Shown: positions 26,201 through 41,200 of the stretch, in pieces | Layout: each line of letters opens with the position of its first letter | Numbering within the stretch: the stretch's first letter is position 1 | From: Phalacrocorax aristotelis | Lineage: Eukaryota > Chordata > Aves > Suliformes > Phalacrocoracidae | Length of the DNA: 64,000 bases | Direction of reading: 5' to 3' | Assembly (NCBI RefSeq): GCF_949628215.1 | Contig: NC_134288.1 | Coordinates: forward strand, 4,278,001 to 4,342,000 | Made by a program: the position numbers and the translations under genes | Notes under the pieces: model-generated | The model's database searches: none | The model's input: only the letters and a program-made list of their open reading frames with translations | Told to the model about the DNA's origin: nothing

Positions 26201-29200
26201 GCCTGTGTCTGACCCGCTGCAGAGTCTGGTCACATACAAAAACTTCCATTTCCATTTGTGCAGGAGCAGATTCTGGCAGCAATGCCCTTCTTACAAGGGA
26301 ATCCAAACTTACTTGTTTTTACATTCCTGGACAGCTTCATCTGCAATCTGCTTCAAGTGGATCAGCTTGTCCCCTCGATAAAAGGCATCTGCAAAATGGT
26401 AAGGAAAACATTAGAGGGGCTTCACAGCCAAGGCAGCCTGGGACAGCTGGAAGCAACAAGCAGTTTCAGGAGGGCAGAGCAGAGTTCATGCAGTGAGTGG
26501 AGTGAGGGAACACAGACAGGCAAGCTTGATGGGAAAGGTTTCTTCATATGCCCTTTTAGCTCAGAGAAACAGATGCCAGGAGAAATGGTGAAATTCCTTC
26601 CCTGGGAGAGGTTCCAATTTGACCCGACAAGTGTCTTGGGAATATTCTGTGGGGAATAATCCAACACGGCCAGAACACAGATTACAAAGTTTAGTGGGTC
26701 CTTTCCATACTGTGGACCTATTAATGAAAATACTATTTTTTGCACTATTGGAAAAAACAGTTGGGGAAATGCAGTGGGCTTACATGCAAGCACTACCCCC
26801 CTCTTGATCCCTTGCTTTAAAAGGTGATAATTGCAACAGAAATTTCCTTGAAATTGGAAAGGGAAGGAATTCTCATATTAGGAATGCCTCATAAATGATA
26901 CATCTTGCAGACATCTGGCTGATTTAAAAGAGGTACATGGATGGGAAGCATTTGGAAACATGTTATTAGCAGCTGGTGACATCATGCTTTACAGGACAAA
27001 GTGGGCGGGCTGCTTAGATGCTTCACTGTATGTTCAAAGTAGAAAACAGCACTCAAGCACAGCTACAAGCAGTGCATCTGCCTTGCGGCAGCTCAGCTGA
27101 AGCACTGCCCCTTCCTCTCCTAATACCAAGTGCATTTGGCTTTTCAAATAAAGACCTTCCAGGCAGGCAACAGTAATGGTTGATTCCGATTCTGTGAAAG
27201 GCTCAGGGGAACAGAAGCATGTTTTACCTGCCGTGATGAGGACAGAACAACCACAGCTGAGAATCCGCTCACAGAGAGAGGCTGCCGAGAAACCTGCAAA
27301 CTGACAGAGATCACACAACCAAGTCAGCAAGGACACACACACAAAAAAAAAAAACCCACCCAAAAAACCTCAGGAGCAACTGTGCAGTTCGGCCAAGGTA
27401 AACGATACCACCAGGCACTGAGGGCAAAAGCTAAAGGAGGTCATTCTGCAGTTAATACAGAAGAGGTCGAGGAAACAGCACCTTGTCTTAGTTTCCATCC
27501 ACCTCATGGTCAGCACCCATCTTTCCAGCTCCTCTCCCTCACCGACCCAAAACCAAGAGCTGCTCCCTCCCAGTCACTCAGAACCGAAAGCAATGCAAAG
27601 GGCTTGTTCCTACCACAACAGAGTGCACAGCTCCAATCCTGGCACAGGCAAGCATGGCTACAACCAGCTCCATGATCATCGGCATGTAGATGGAAATTCG
27701 GTCTCCTTTTTTCACACCTGCGGCGGGAAAATGAACATGGCATTTGTCAAAATGAACATATCACATGTCAAAAGAACAGGATATAGAAAGAAATTAATGC
27801 TTTTAAAATCAACATTTATATGCACGCAATAAAACTTCAGCTGGGGTTAGAGCTGAACCAGCCTTGTGTTTTGCCTTTCAAGCCCTACGACTCTTGTAAG
27901 ACAACTGCAATGAACATTCCATGTTCTCATCAGACACAGCCCTTGAAGGAGGCAGAAATTTAATCACTGAGCACTGCTACTGGAAAACCCCAGAGCAGGA
28001 AGTTTTGAGCACAGATTTCTTCCTTGTACAGCTGACATGACCAGCATTGATTAGTTTTCACAGACGGAGCCAGAGATGAATCTCTGAAAGTCTGATGCAG
28101 AGCAAATCTACATCCACCCTGCTTTACAACTGTGGAAGCACAGAAGTGGAGCATTTTGCACAGAATTACTCAACAGACTGACAACCAGGCAAAAACTGAA
28201 CCCAATCTCCAAAACCCTTCCCAGTATCCAACGCTACTATTGCTTCAGTTGTGTACCTTGGCTGCGGAGGACATTGGCGAACTGACAGACTTTGTGCAAC
28301 AGCTCACTGTACGTGATTTTTGCAGAATCCCCAGGTTCGTTCCCTTCCCTGGAAAAGCAAGGTAATATTTGTTAGAGTAGAAGCATTTCAAGGTAACAGT
28401 GACGCTGCAAATTCAGAGGTACTGCTCTGGACTACACATGTCCTCACCTGCCCTTCGAAGCACAGAGTAACTAAACCCCAGAAATCCAATATTGGACTAA
28501 AGTTCTCCAATAGTAGGAAAATTTTGTCCAAAGTCCCCATGCCTGTGTAGATCACTACAGCTGAAAGAAGCTCAATAAATGCAGTGGAAATACATGGTAG
28601 TTTCAGAGAGGCAAGAAGGGTCCAACAGAACCAAAGCTAAGAGTGCACATGCTCGAGCAAACCGGGACGTACGGCACGGCACCCTTGTTCACATGCACTC
28701 ACGCCTGCAGATATGTCTGCATGAAACATTGGCCGGTGTTGCTGTGCAGCAATACCCAGCCTTTAAATACCTACCATCTGATGGACTGCAACGGGATGCC
28801 AAGGGCTGTCTTATTTTCCAAGGTCGTATATAAATATACCCATGTATATCTGTGCAGTGCCATGTCTGCTCTGCAATTATTCTCTCTGTGGTCCCCTATG
28901 AACTAGCTCTGGTGCCAGTTCAGTGGGGCCTTGCCATTGGACACACCGTTGGGGAAAAAAGCCAACAGCTACACCTAGGTGGAATAGGAACATCATATCC
29001 CCCGGGAAATAGTTTGCTACCAAAGCAAAAACCAGCTAATTTTAATGTGACACAATGCTTCAGGCATGGCACTCCCAAGAGATCAGGAGATTAACAAAGA
29101 ATTTGAAATAACCTCACACTTGGCAGAGCAGCAGTCTCCCGCACCCGGGAAGGAGGGAGACAATTTCCCTCGCCTCTCCCTGAGGCAGCCAGCACAGAAA

Positions 29201-32200
29201 CATTAGTGATCCATGAAAGAATAGGGGTATCACTCTCAGCTGATAGTCCTCCTGCAAAAGTGTCCCCTTGAGTATGTACAGCCAAATAAAAAACAACACT
29301 GGTGCTAGGGAGAAGCCAGGAATCACCTCTGTGCCATGTCCTCCCTTAGGACTGCAGCCAGGGTCTGTCTAACTTGGGAACAAGAATCTCACTTCTTTAA
29401 CATCTCAAACAGTCCAGAGCATACAAAAATGTACTGACTTCTAGCTAAAACTCACTACTGCTCCCCCTTCCCCCAGCAACACAAACAGAAGGAGGGCTCC
29501 AGTGATGCAGAAATGCGTAAGGAAACACCCTCATTCCTCGTGTAATTCTGTGCCATTCTGTGTCAGCACAAGAGTGACCTCGTGCTCCAATGGCAGATGC
29601 AATCCTGGTGGAAACAGCGTAAGAGTTGGGAGAGCCCCACTGATACCAGCTCTGTGCTTCCTGCCCCATGTAGGATGGGGGTTTCAGAACTGGTGATTAC
29701 ACTTGGACCACCCCATTCAAAAGCTGCTCATGGATCTCCTGCTTACAAACTTGACTACTCCTCTTGATACCCAGTTATACTCCTGGCTTCCATGGTGCTC
29801 TGCAGCGATCGGCTCCATTGATACCTGCGCTGACACGCACAGGGCAGTGTATCTTCCCACCAGTGGTTCCTGAAAGGGGATTCCCTGCTTGAGCCTTTAT
29901 GCAAGTTTGGCCCCTTTTAAGCGGAAAGAAAAGAGAAATAAGAATACAAAGAAAAAGAAAAGCGTGGGAGTGGGACTGAGAACCAGGGCCCAGGGCAGGT
30001 GGCTCAGCCCTGGCATCCAAGCAGTTTCCTCTCTTTTTCCCATCGTAACTAAGAGCACCACTTTGAGCTAAATGACACAAAACCATTAGACGAGGTCCCT
30101 TACAGCAGGGTTCTCTGTTAGTAAAGAGGAACCAGGAAATCAAAGAGTTTCCTTTATTTTATTACTTGAGGGTCAAAGATCCAAGAGCTGATTTCAGTAC
30201 TGGACTTAGCAGCTATAACTGGCTCAAAGGAAGGGCATCTGCTTCTGTTGCGTCTTGCTGCATGATGAGTGCCCTTCCTCACCGTGCAGGTCTTCCTTGG
30301 TGCATCTACACCGCAGGTGCAGCAACATCAAGGCTAGTGCTGTGCAAACCTGCTTGAGTCCAGACGGGCAGTATCACTGTGTGTGTAGCTCTGCCCCTCA
30401 GCAATGAGCCTTGCTATGAAATATCTCTTACAGACAATTATAATGCTTCAAAATGCAAGATGGATTATCCCAGCCCACTAACCTGTCACCTGAAGATCTC
30501 TGCACTGGGGTCTGCTGGGCACTGCAGGCAGGCCCTGTGCAACCCAGCCCAGCATAAACCTGCAGAAGAGGCCAGGGAAGAGGGACATTGTTTTTTGCCC
30601 ATGCTCTACTGCAGCATAGGATCTAATTACAACCTTTAGTAAGAGAGAAACACGTTAGGAGGACTAGCACAGGCTGTCCCATCTGGAAGGCTTCCCATGT
30701 AAGGCAGGTAGGGAGGCAGGCAGCCCACAGCCATGTCTGCTATTTGGGGGCTTGGCTGGGCGCTGCAGGTGAAGTGCTGTTTTGGCTGGCGGCAGACTTG
30801 GCCAAGGACACAGCAGGAAGCATGTTGGTTCCCCATGTCAGGGAAATCAGGTTTGCCGATCAACTCGATGGTGCAATATCTGCCTAAGAAGGGAAAGGAA
30901 GGCTCTGCTTTGCGTGCAAAACTTGGGAGTCCTCCAATACAAGGCCTACAATCCCATGCTCCAGTAAGGCTGCGCTCCCTGCCCAGAGCCTTCACCAGCT
31001 GCATTTCTAATGCATTTCCTTAGCAGATTCCAAGAGAGCCTGGCCATGCCCCACTCTGCAAACAGGTCTCTGTGGACACTGGTTTGCTTCAGGCTGGGGC
31101 GGTCACTGCTGCTGCAAGATGGGCTGATGGTGGGATGGAGACAGAGCCTACATAAAAGGCTGCGCTGAGCACCCTACGCTTGCCTGGCAGCTAAGGGGAG
31201 ACAGCAGCCAGGCCACACCACACTGCGGCTTCTGGAGTGAGCAGCCCTGCATACCTGCTCTGGGCAGAGCTACGCTGCCTCCCGCACACGGTACCTGCAA
31301 GGGACAGGGACCTGACCTGCCCTGAGCCACCCAGGTGCAAGGTACCACTTGGACATCCCTGCTCTCCCTGCACTCAAGCAGCACATCTCAAATACACCAG
31401 GTCCTCCTCCTCCCGAGGCTTCAGGAGGGAAATTCAGGCCAGGGAACATACCCAGCCTTGTTGTCAAAGCCAGCACGCATGGGGCACCGCACAAGAAACA
31501 CAGAGCAAAGTCTAAGAGAAGTTAAAACTTCTGCACGGATTTTCAGAGGGTTTTCAGGGTCCTTTCCATTCATTTACATGACTGAGAAAGAGCTCCAGTA
31601 GCATCAGTGGGGGAAACTTCAGGCTTCAGATTTTAAGATGATCTTGTGCTTAATGGGAAATGAGTGACGGCCACATTTCTACAGGACAAGATGCCTCCTT
31701 CCACCACATCTCTTGCAAAGGCCTCCAAGCAGTCCTTCAAGAGCAGGCAATAGCTTTAAGTCTCCCCGCTTCTGAAAATAGTTTGGAGTGCCCATAGCTA
31801 CACTTAGCAGGCTACAGCAGAACCCAGATATTGCTCTGTCCTCTTCTCTGGCATAAAAGCCTGGAGAATTATATATTTTAGACAGGGCATTTAAAGGAAT
31901 GCCCACTCGCAAGTACTTTGTGCGTCAAAAGCAAGCCTGTAAATTCCTGGCAGCAACATTCTGCAAGCAGCATCTTCCCTTCAGCGCCCATTGGATAAAA
32001 GCAAGAGCTCTCAGTCCTGAGCCTCTCACATGGATTAGTTTGTCCAAATTAAATTGAAAAAGAAATAAAAATAAAATAAAAAACCTCACACTTCTGAAAA
32101 CATTACTGCAATGCTCACTTCCATACCTACAGCATGCAGACCAAGACCTGCAGAATCCAGCATCCCCCAAATATATCCTTTTTTAAGAACTAGTGATGAA

Positions 32201-35200
32201 AATAGTTGGCATGGCACTGCTGCGATTGCTAGCATGCAATCTTTGATGTAACAGAAAGCCTTCTTCTGAAAGGAAAAGCCAATTTTCATCTCCCCAAACT
32301 TCCCAGATACATCATTAGATGAAATACCTGGCAAAACACAGTTTGAGCCTGATGTTCTTCTCATCTCCCTCAAACTAAGTCCTGCAATTAGCAACTAGTA
32401 ATCCAAATTTTTACAGTATCATCTGGGTCACAGCAGGAATGTATTTGAGTTTTTCAAGCACTCAAGAAGCCCATGTTTTACATACTGCATGTTGCACGCA
32501 TGCTCAGCTAGAGAAAGGCATTTTCTGAGACCACATGGTCTCAGCTGAGCCGCCATTAATGAAGTAAATGCAAATTCTTTAAACTAAACACAGAGGTGCA
32601 CAACTGGGGACATTCTGAGGCAAATTCTCCTACAAATTGGCGCTGGTTTGAAAAACTCAGGCTTCATGCAGAGATGATAGCTCTCTAGCTGCCTGCAGCC
32701 ATTCATTGCCAGGAACAGATAGCCCAAAGGGCATCAGGGACCATCACCACAGGGTTGTGCAGGACAGTGGTGCCAAGGTCTGTGCAATATCTGCCCCTGT
32801 AAATATGTTAGGGGAAGAACAGGCTGTGCAAAGCACTTATCATACTACTCCCTTCTGCCAGCACTTAAAATAACGGGCTCTCTGCTTCTGAACAGGCACT
32901 GCAATACACCAAGCCCCACAGCACATGCCTCCAGTGGCCCTACCAGCATCTCAGCAAGAAATGATCACATGGAGAGTCACCCTGGGCAGGGGAGGAAGAA
33001 ACCTTTGGGTGGGAAACCTAAACACTTATCACCTCTGTGGCAAAACCATACTTACAGGAGGATCACGGACTGCCTGCCTGCTCAGCTGGTAGTTTGACCT
33101 TGGAGATGCAGAGCTGTACACCTATATGACCCAATGCCCATGTAGCTAAATCAAGATTAAGCTTCCTTGTATGACTGACCACATCAGCTAAGCAAAAGAT
33201 TTAGCGTTGCACATAAATTGTGCAGTAGGGAAAATGGTTCATAGGAGCAGACGTGAGTTTCTTGAGAGCCACATTAACTTGGGCACTGACCCTGTGGAGC
33301 AGTCAGGGATGCAGAGCAGCAGCGTGGGAGAAGGAAGCTGTGGCCAGATGCGCTTGTGGATATCTGCACCAAAGCAGGTTAAGGAGTTACTGTGCTCTGC
33401 CAAGCATCAGGGCTGACTACAGGGCTTTTCAAAGCACTGGTCTCCTTCAACCACTCATCACGTAACCAAGCGAGCCTTAGATTGCCCATCCAAGCAAGCT
33501 GAGCCCATCTCAGCTGTAGGATAACAAGCAGCAGGTAGGTAGCTACTTAATCTGCTACAGCTCGGTGGCCAAACAAAGATGACCTGAAAAAGAATCAGCA
33601 GTGCTCTTTAGTTTCTCTCTTTCACCATATTTCTAAGTAACAAGTACTTGCATAATCTGTTTGAGTAATGGAGGAATACAGCTTCACCGTGCAATGCTGC
33701 CTCAGTGTTTGCATGGAGCAGCAGGAAACACAGGTTGCATCAGTGGGAATTATGGTTTTCAAGGTAATTGCTGATGGTAATTGTGGCTTGCAAGTGTTAT
33801 AAACACCTCTAAGAGAAGCTGGTGTGCAGGAGAAAATGATGAAGTGAAGCCGAGCAAGCAAAGTGCTATGGGTTTTCAAATTCTGCCAGACCACCTGCAG
33901 ATCTGCAGGCAGTCAGAAACAGAAAAATCACAGACCAAAGCAAACTACGGCACAAAGCCAAAGCCTATCTGACACTTGTAAATGCTTCCACTGAGGTCCA
34001 AAGGGGCTGAAGATCATTTAAGTTTCTCCTCTAAGCTCCTGTGACCACACAACCCTCAAACAGAAGTACTGACCCAAAGTTACCAAGCACAGCTGGACTG
34101 TGGGGCACCTGGAAGGTAAGTTTTCAGAGCAAAGCAAACCACCTCAAAGCCACCAGGTTTCATTCCCTGAACGGTAGAGAGGTGACAGCAGCCCACATTG
34201 CAATTTTGTCTAATGCAGGAAAAAGGCTCTGCATTTTAGCTCTTAGGAAGCACCCTTTCCATGGTGCTTGGAGGACACACGGACCCCAGTTTGAAAATGG
34301 TAGTGGGAGAGAGAAAGGACCCTTTCTCAGATGATGCAACATCATGGGGAGAATTTGCAGAGTGTGTAACTGTGGAAAGCCTCCAGCAGGACAGAGATGG
34401 GGACCGTGGGAATGCCCGCTCTAAAACATCTCTGGTGCCATCTAAACTAAAACACGCTCAGCGCCAAAAACCCCTCTTAAGCGTAGGACCAAGCTGGTCC
34501 ATGAGAGGCATGAGATGGAGACAGCAAGTTTTCCAGCTCCGGTTCTGGCAGCAGTGTGTCCCCAGAGCGTGGTACGAGAAGGAAGGGGCTTTCCTCTTCT
34601 GCAGGCTGCTGCGTGGTGGCACGTCCTCACGTGCAAGGTCACTGGGGGCAGCCAGAGAGGCTCACGGCTTCCCGATCCACCCCATGTCCAGAATTAGAGC
34701 AGCCGAAATGCCAGGCAGAGCTTGGCGGGGATCAGCTCCTGCCATCTGGGGAACAGGCTCGCGTGCACGCCGCGTGGGCAGCAAGAGCCCCGGGCCTTTC
34801 TGACGCCTGCACTAGCGCACACGGGCTGCGTGCTCAGCTACCGCAGCTATCAGCTGCTCACAAACCTCCTGTTGCCATTTGGCCTCGGCTGTTCTCAGGA
34901 GGCCCAGCAAACCTGCAGCCTGAAGAAGGGTCTGTCTGGAGCCAGCTTGGTGGTTTGGGAACAACAGCAGCTAAGACAAAAAAATACAATTTCTCTCTCC
35001 ACCCCCAGCCTTGCTTATCCCATCTGACACAGGAATAGCACTCGATTGACAGCCCTTTAAAATCTGTCCTTGAGAAAACAGATTACGTTGAGATGTGAAG
35101 TTTGGAAAGACCAGCTGTGCAAGATAATCAGAAAAAGACACCGTTTCATCAGAAAAAAATGCTTGTGTTTGCATGGATTGTCCCATATGGAAACATTCCT

Positions 35201-38200
35201 ACAAATAGTGCGCAAAGCAGAAGGGTCTCCAGCAGGGTCTGCACCACTGACTCCAGGAGGGGGCCGTGAAACTGGTTTGCTAAAAACTTTCATGAGAACA
35301 TTTCACAACAATAGGACAGACTGCCCAGCCCCGCCCACGCTTACCGTCACCTATCTCTCACCACAGTAATGCATGGCAGCAAACACCCAGAGGAGTTCTG
35401 GGAAGGCTGAGAGGCTTTTTGAGTAAAAGGTTTACCAGAAAGCTCAGCCTCTATGGTCCCTGTAGCCATGACCAAATCCTGCATAGAGATCAAGAAAGAA
35501 GTTGTGTAAGAATTGAAGGTAAACTGGCAGGGGCTGGTGAAAAGGTTTTCCCAGTATTATCAGAAATATTTGGCAGCACTGAGAGAACACTGCTGAGTAA
35601 ACCTGGCAACAGAAATCCCACAGAAAAAAAATCTTACCAATTTAACAGCATCAGTTTCTAAAACCACCCTATGATTTTGCCCTCCAATGTCCCTCATACA
35701 CACAAGTAGGGCCTAACAAAGCTACACCGTCAAATCTATCTCTGAGCCAAACTATCTCAACTAAAAGCTGATCATGTACCTAGGATGAACCGGTTGCTAT
35801 TGCTGTAAAGAAACCCAAACCAGGCTGGCAAACAGTGCTGTGCCATGCTGAAGCAGAACATGACGTGCTGTGTCCAGCCCCCAACGCCCATCCTCTCCAG
35901 CCCAACTGACTCAAATGCAGCTAAAATGGGGCATATTTCTAAAGGAACGCTGGGCCACCATCTGCTCTATGATCAGGGAATCAGTCTTCTAATCACCTTT
36001 AAAAATAGCCATACGGAAACACAGCCTACAAGGAAAACACCCAACACACTGCATGCTTGCTAGTGTCCCATAGGAACAAACGTATCAATCTTTCTGTCCT
36101 TCCTCCTCATTAAATACATTCCCAGCTACTCTTTCTATCTGCAGCCTTTCAGAACCTGAACAAGTATCAGAGGCATCTAAAGAAATAAATATTTATCTTG
36201 TGCAGTCCAACTTCACCATACCCTGAGCGATGGCTACAGCACAGAGCCCAGCTGGAGGTAAACACTGCTCCAAAATTACTCATTTATTCACCCTCCAGAA
36301 TTCCCTCCAATTTTCCCACTCACCAGCAGTCTACGCCCTAAAATCTGCTTCAAGTCCCTTTCTCTAGACTGTGGGATGCTCAGACATCTCTAAAGGAACT
36401 GACATCTCCCAACTTACACTGCTGGTTCATCAGCCAACATAAGCAAGCAAGTAAAGTCAACGTGATGGAGTTCGTACAGACTGTGTTCACACCTGAGATC
36501 CAGAACACTCAAGGGTAACAGTTTTAGAGAGGACAGGATCCACAGCAGTCAGCAAGCCCCTCTTCAAGGGAAATATACACACAATATACACACAAATGTT
36601 TTGCCACATTTGACAAAATAAGGCGGTTTAGAAGTTATGCAGACGACATGTAAATACCCTGATGATGGTGTCAGCAGCCACTCTCTGCTGACAGGTATCT
36701 GCCCAGCAGCAAGGGGAATTCTGCTCCTCTGTGGCTTCACATTTTTCCTACTCGCTTGATATTGAGTAACCATCAAGTCAAGAGGACATGCATTAACTCT
36801 ACTTATGTTCTTACTTTCTTAAGTATTTTACAACACAGGAGAAAAGCCAGTGAAGAAAAATGATAGCTTTTAACCCATTTTATTTAGAGGAAGGTTTAAG
36901 ATTTTTAAACTAAAAAAATTAAACTTTTTTTTTAAACAAAATGGTTATGTAGTGTTGCAAGAGAGCTCATATGCAAGACTTATGCAGTAGGTCACCAAGT
37001 TTGGCTGACTTCAGCCAGCACTTCTAACCCTGTGAGCCAAATCCACAGAACGTCATAGAAGAATGTGAGTTTGACACAAGAAGAAACATTTTAGATGTTT
37101 ACCGGAAGTAATCCTTTCAGAGGAGCACGAACTATTTTTACCATACTAACAGGAGGAGAGCTTACTTCCAGCACAACACAGCTGATTCCTTTTTAAAATA
37201 CTTGCAGTTGGGCCAACAAACATATCCTGGGCAAAGCTTCTATAAGTAAAATAGTCAACAAGTCACCCGCAGCTGGGAAACACCCCATTTTGAGAAATCC
37301 TGCATCTCTGGATGGAGCATACTGCCAAATTTTCAAGACCACCTAGAAACACTGAAAACCAGACAAGGTGATTTCAAAGGAGGCTCAAACAACATCCATC
37401 AAGGCCATGATAGGAAATTGAACTTTTAATCAGATTTTTTGGTGGACATTTCTACTTCATAGCTCAGAAACCTCTACAGGTGATGGCCAGATGTCACCTG
37501 CTGGACTGTCATCTCTTTCTATACAAGGAACATCTCTTAGAAGATGGTCAGCAGCAACAGGAATGCAATACATGCTTCACTATCAGGAATCCCGGTGTGA
37601 AAAAGTAACTGGGAAGGCCATTGATTTCCTTGAGTGATTCCCCTAAAGAAAGGGGGTAACATCTTTGAAAATGACGGGCTTTGAATTTATGGAGAACCAC
37701 CAGGGTTCGCGATTTCATATCACACAACATTTCGACATTTACAACATGTGGTGTGCAGAAATGCAAATAGAGAACCAAAACCCTGCTCCAGCTGCATGCA
37801 ACAGCCCTGGCACAGGGCTGGGCACAGGAGGAAAAGGCAAGCTCATTGCACTGGTGGGAGTCAAGAGGTCTCGTCAAAGCATTGGCAATCAGTACTACAG
37901 CCTAACAGCTCTGGGCACAGAGCGCCCACCAGGCACAACAAACGCAACTACCCATGAGAAAAATACCAAGCTTGGAACAAGCACCGACTCACACCTCTTT
38001 TGGAAAAGCTTCATCACTTTCTCCCTTGTAAGTGCTACTACTTGGAACAAGTCTCATCCACATCAAGCCCGAGTCCCTGTCCACTTCTGCTCCATTCACA
38101 CCAGGGTGCCAGGAGAGAACGCAAGAAATAAAGATCAGATTTTCTAGTCCAAAGAGCAAACTGAAGGCTCTGATCTTCTATATCCTGAATCCTTACAAGA

Positions 38201-41200
38201 CTTCACCATCCTCTCTATCCAGAAACTTCATTTATCCACCCAAAGTTTCAACTCTCCTGCCACTATTCACAAAATGCCACCATTGCATAATCATGGTGCC
38301 CCTCCCAACAGTAAACTACTCTTAAAACATATCAAGATGCCTGTAATATCTGTCAGTGTTACAAAACACAAGTTTCATAGATGTGAGAAAAGCCAGGAGC
38401 TATTGTCTGTGCACACACCCCTCTCCCTACTCCCCAGTTAGTTATTGTGCAACCACACACCCAGAACCATGCAGAAAAGTGGCTTTGAACAGGGTATAAG
38501 CAGCGTTTAAGGTAAGGGCACAAGAAGGAATTAATGAAAAATTATTAAATCCCATGCGCTGGATCAATAGAACCAGACCCTCTGTCAGAGCAATAAACAG
38601 CATGAGGGAAAAAATACCAAATAAGACCATAAAGGAAGCCACGGGTCTCACTTACATGACAGTATTGCACTTCAGCAGTGGGATGTTCACAGCAGCTCAG
38701 CCAAGACCTGTTAGACTAAAACAAAACACCTTGCTGGGTCAGAACCAGGGTTTGGTGTTTTGTCTCCAGGAGTGGCAGCAATAGTTGCTGTTTAAGGATG
38801 GGCATGTGAGCCTGGCCACCATCAGCAGTGCAGTTTCAACACTGATCCCTGGGTGCCCTGCTGCTGGTCCTGAAAAGTGACCATTAAAAGTGAGGAGGCA
38901 AAGGGTAAGGCTAAACCAGCTGCATGGAAAGACCTTTCTTCCACTCACAGTTAAACAACTTTCTTGAACAACTCTTTGTGGGAAATCTCACTAAGGCAAT
39001 CTGAAAACAGCTGTAACCACGTGTGCAGTGCCACCTGCCTTGCACACCGGCAGATCTGTGAGCAGGACTTCGCTTCACAGCAGCTCCATCACCTTTCCCA
39101 GCAGACTGCACTAGAGTCCATGCACACAGTGTCCCAATTCCACTGCATCACCAGGGATGCAAGCTGGGTTTACTGGTTCCCACCTGATTGCCCCCTCTAG
39201 ATGGAGCAGGGCTGGCAGCCTCCCAGTCCTTAGCATGGCAATCCTTTAAAATAACACACAGCACACGCTGGCCAGCAGCTCTGCAATTTCACATTCAAGT
39301 TGCTGCAGTCCTCTGGGGCACATGCCATTTAATCCTGGGCACTTACTGACACCCAACTTGTTTATCTGGTCAAATATTTCCTGGATATTCCTGTGTATTT
39401 ACATAGACAGATGCTGTATCCCTCCCAGTAGCAGCCACCAAGGGTTTCAAAGAAAAAGGCTGGGAGCAAACAGCTCCGCAAACCCAAATGAAAGCTGTCC
39501 CCGATTCAGGGCTGCTGCCAGTGAGCATTCCCAAGCAGGAGAGCTTACACAACTCCTCTCCTTACTGGTCATCCATGGAGCAACCACACAAGTGCTGCCC
39601 AAGTGCTGCCTTTCTTTACAGACCTGAATTAACAGAGGAAAGTCCCATTCTGCCTACAGGAGCAGGATTACAAGTTATCTGAGCTCAGTAAAAGCTACTT
39701 CCATCGAGAATCTTCAATAACGCTGAATGCCCTCCCACAGAGGCACAAGTCCAGGGGTGCTTCTGAACAGGCAAAACCACAGGCACTGTGTGTCACTGCA
39801 CTGCAGAGCAGAAAAGCACAAGGCTGAGGGCACTTGCCAGCTCCCTGCCCCTGCGCTGCACACTATGATGGAACAGGCTCTGGAGAGCAAGAACAGGGCT
39901 TGAGATCTCCAAAACAAACCACCCACCTTTCCAGACATCTCCCTGTGAACCAGCAAGTGTAACTGACAGGGACAAGTCAAGCTTTGCTTCTGAGTCAACC
40001 CTTGGAAGGGAAAAACAATTTCAAGTGATTCCGCGCCTGCCAGCTCCCTGAGTAACGTGACACTCAAAACCCTGACTCAAAGCATCTGGGAAAGTACACA
40101 CCACGCACTGGAAGCCCACAGGACAGTACTTGCCTGAAGAAAATATTTTGCTGCTCTCACATATTCAGTTCATCCCTGTGGCACATCCACTCACCTGGTA
40201 ACTATTCTTAGAGATTTCACTCATAATAAAGAGGACATCGGATGCAGCACACAAGTGCAAGCCATTAACAGAAACACTTGGGACAGAAGAACCTTGAGAT
40301 GCAACAGGAGAAAACTGGCAGATGCCATGTCTCAGAGCACACACACAGAGCCTTTGGAAGCAAGCTTCAGACCATGATCCCTGTGTTTTCCAGCCCCTCA
40401 GGCCAAACCTTTAAGCAGGCATTACCATGCTGCCCTGGGGCAGCACCATTTTCCTATCTTATCTACAATCAAACTCACAGCAGGATAGAGTGATTACATG
40501 AAATCGGTTAATTATGAGTCCAGCAGGCCTTGCTCTAAACAGCCCAGCCCACAGCTGAAGATGGAGACTCCATCCACCAATGGAGAAAAAGTCAGGGCGC
40601 TACACCAGAGGACAAGCTACAAGCCTCTCCTGCCCCAGTTTGCACTTATATACAAGCATCCAAACACAGCAGTTGCTTGCACTACTACCACAATACTAAC
40701 CATACTAGTTGGTGACTGTCCCAGAACTGGGAGAGAAAGAATTTCACCAGAGAAATCAGGGAAGCACATGACCTGGATGGGCCCAAGACACAACAGCTAC
40801 TCCCTTTACTCCTTGTTTTAATACCAGGTTTCTATTGATGCTCCCACCATTCCCACTCTTGCACTACCCACACAGCTCAGAGTCAGAGAGGGCCCCACAA
40901 AGCAGGGATGTTCTTGCTTGGAGGTACAAGAAACCCCTTCCCAGGCTGGAAGATTTCACAAAACCCACCAGTTTTTCTGTGATGGAAAGCTACAACTATC
41001 ATTGCCCTCGAAGGAGAGTACAAGAGCTATAGCTTAATAAAATGCAAGAACATTCAATGTATTTTATTACCTATTTTAGGTGCACCTAATCTGCCTGATT
41101 TCCAGGAGGAGAGCATTGTACTGTTCAGCAATGATTCCAAAATAATTACTATCTGCCAAGACCACCCATCTTTCACTCCACTCTTAGCACTTGCAATGGG

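Larger units (their letters stand above)
14576..28256 (-). other. ACSS2: ACSS2 introns 3-17
   Basis: The longer gaps between exons 3 and 17 are 14576-16114 (with a CR1 copy), 16292-17508 (with an old CR1 fragment), 21401-24760 and 24876-26312. Apart from those repeats I see no other conserved exon or RNA gene. Confidence 0.65.

Noticed and set aside
27331-27356. CA/A-run as a microsatellite locus
   Set aside because: Only a few CA units followed by A; it forms part of the pyrimidine-rich (minus strand) acceptor region before ACSS2 exon 5.
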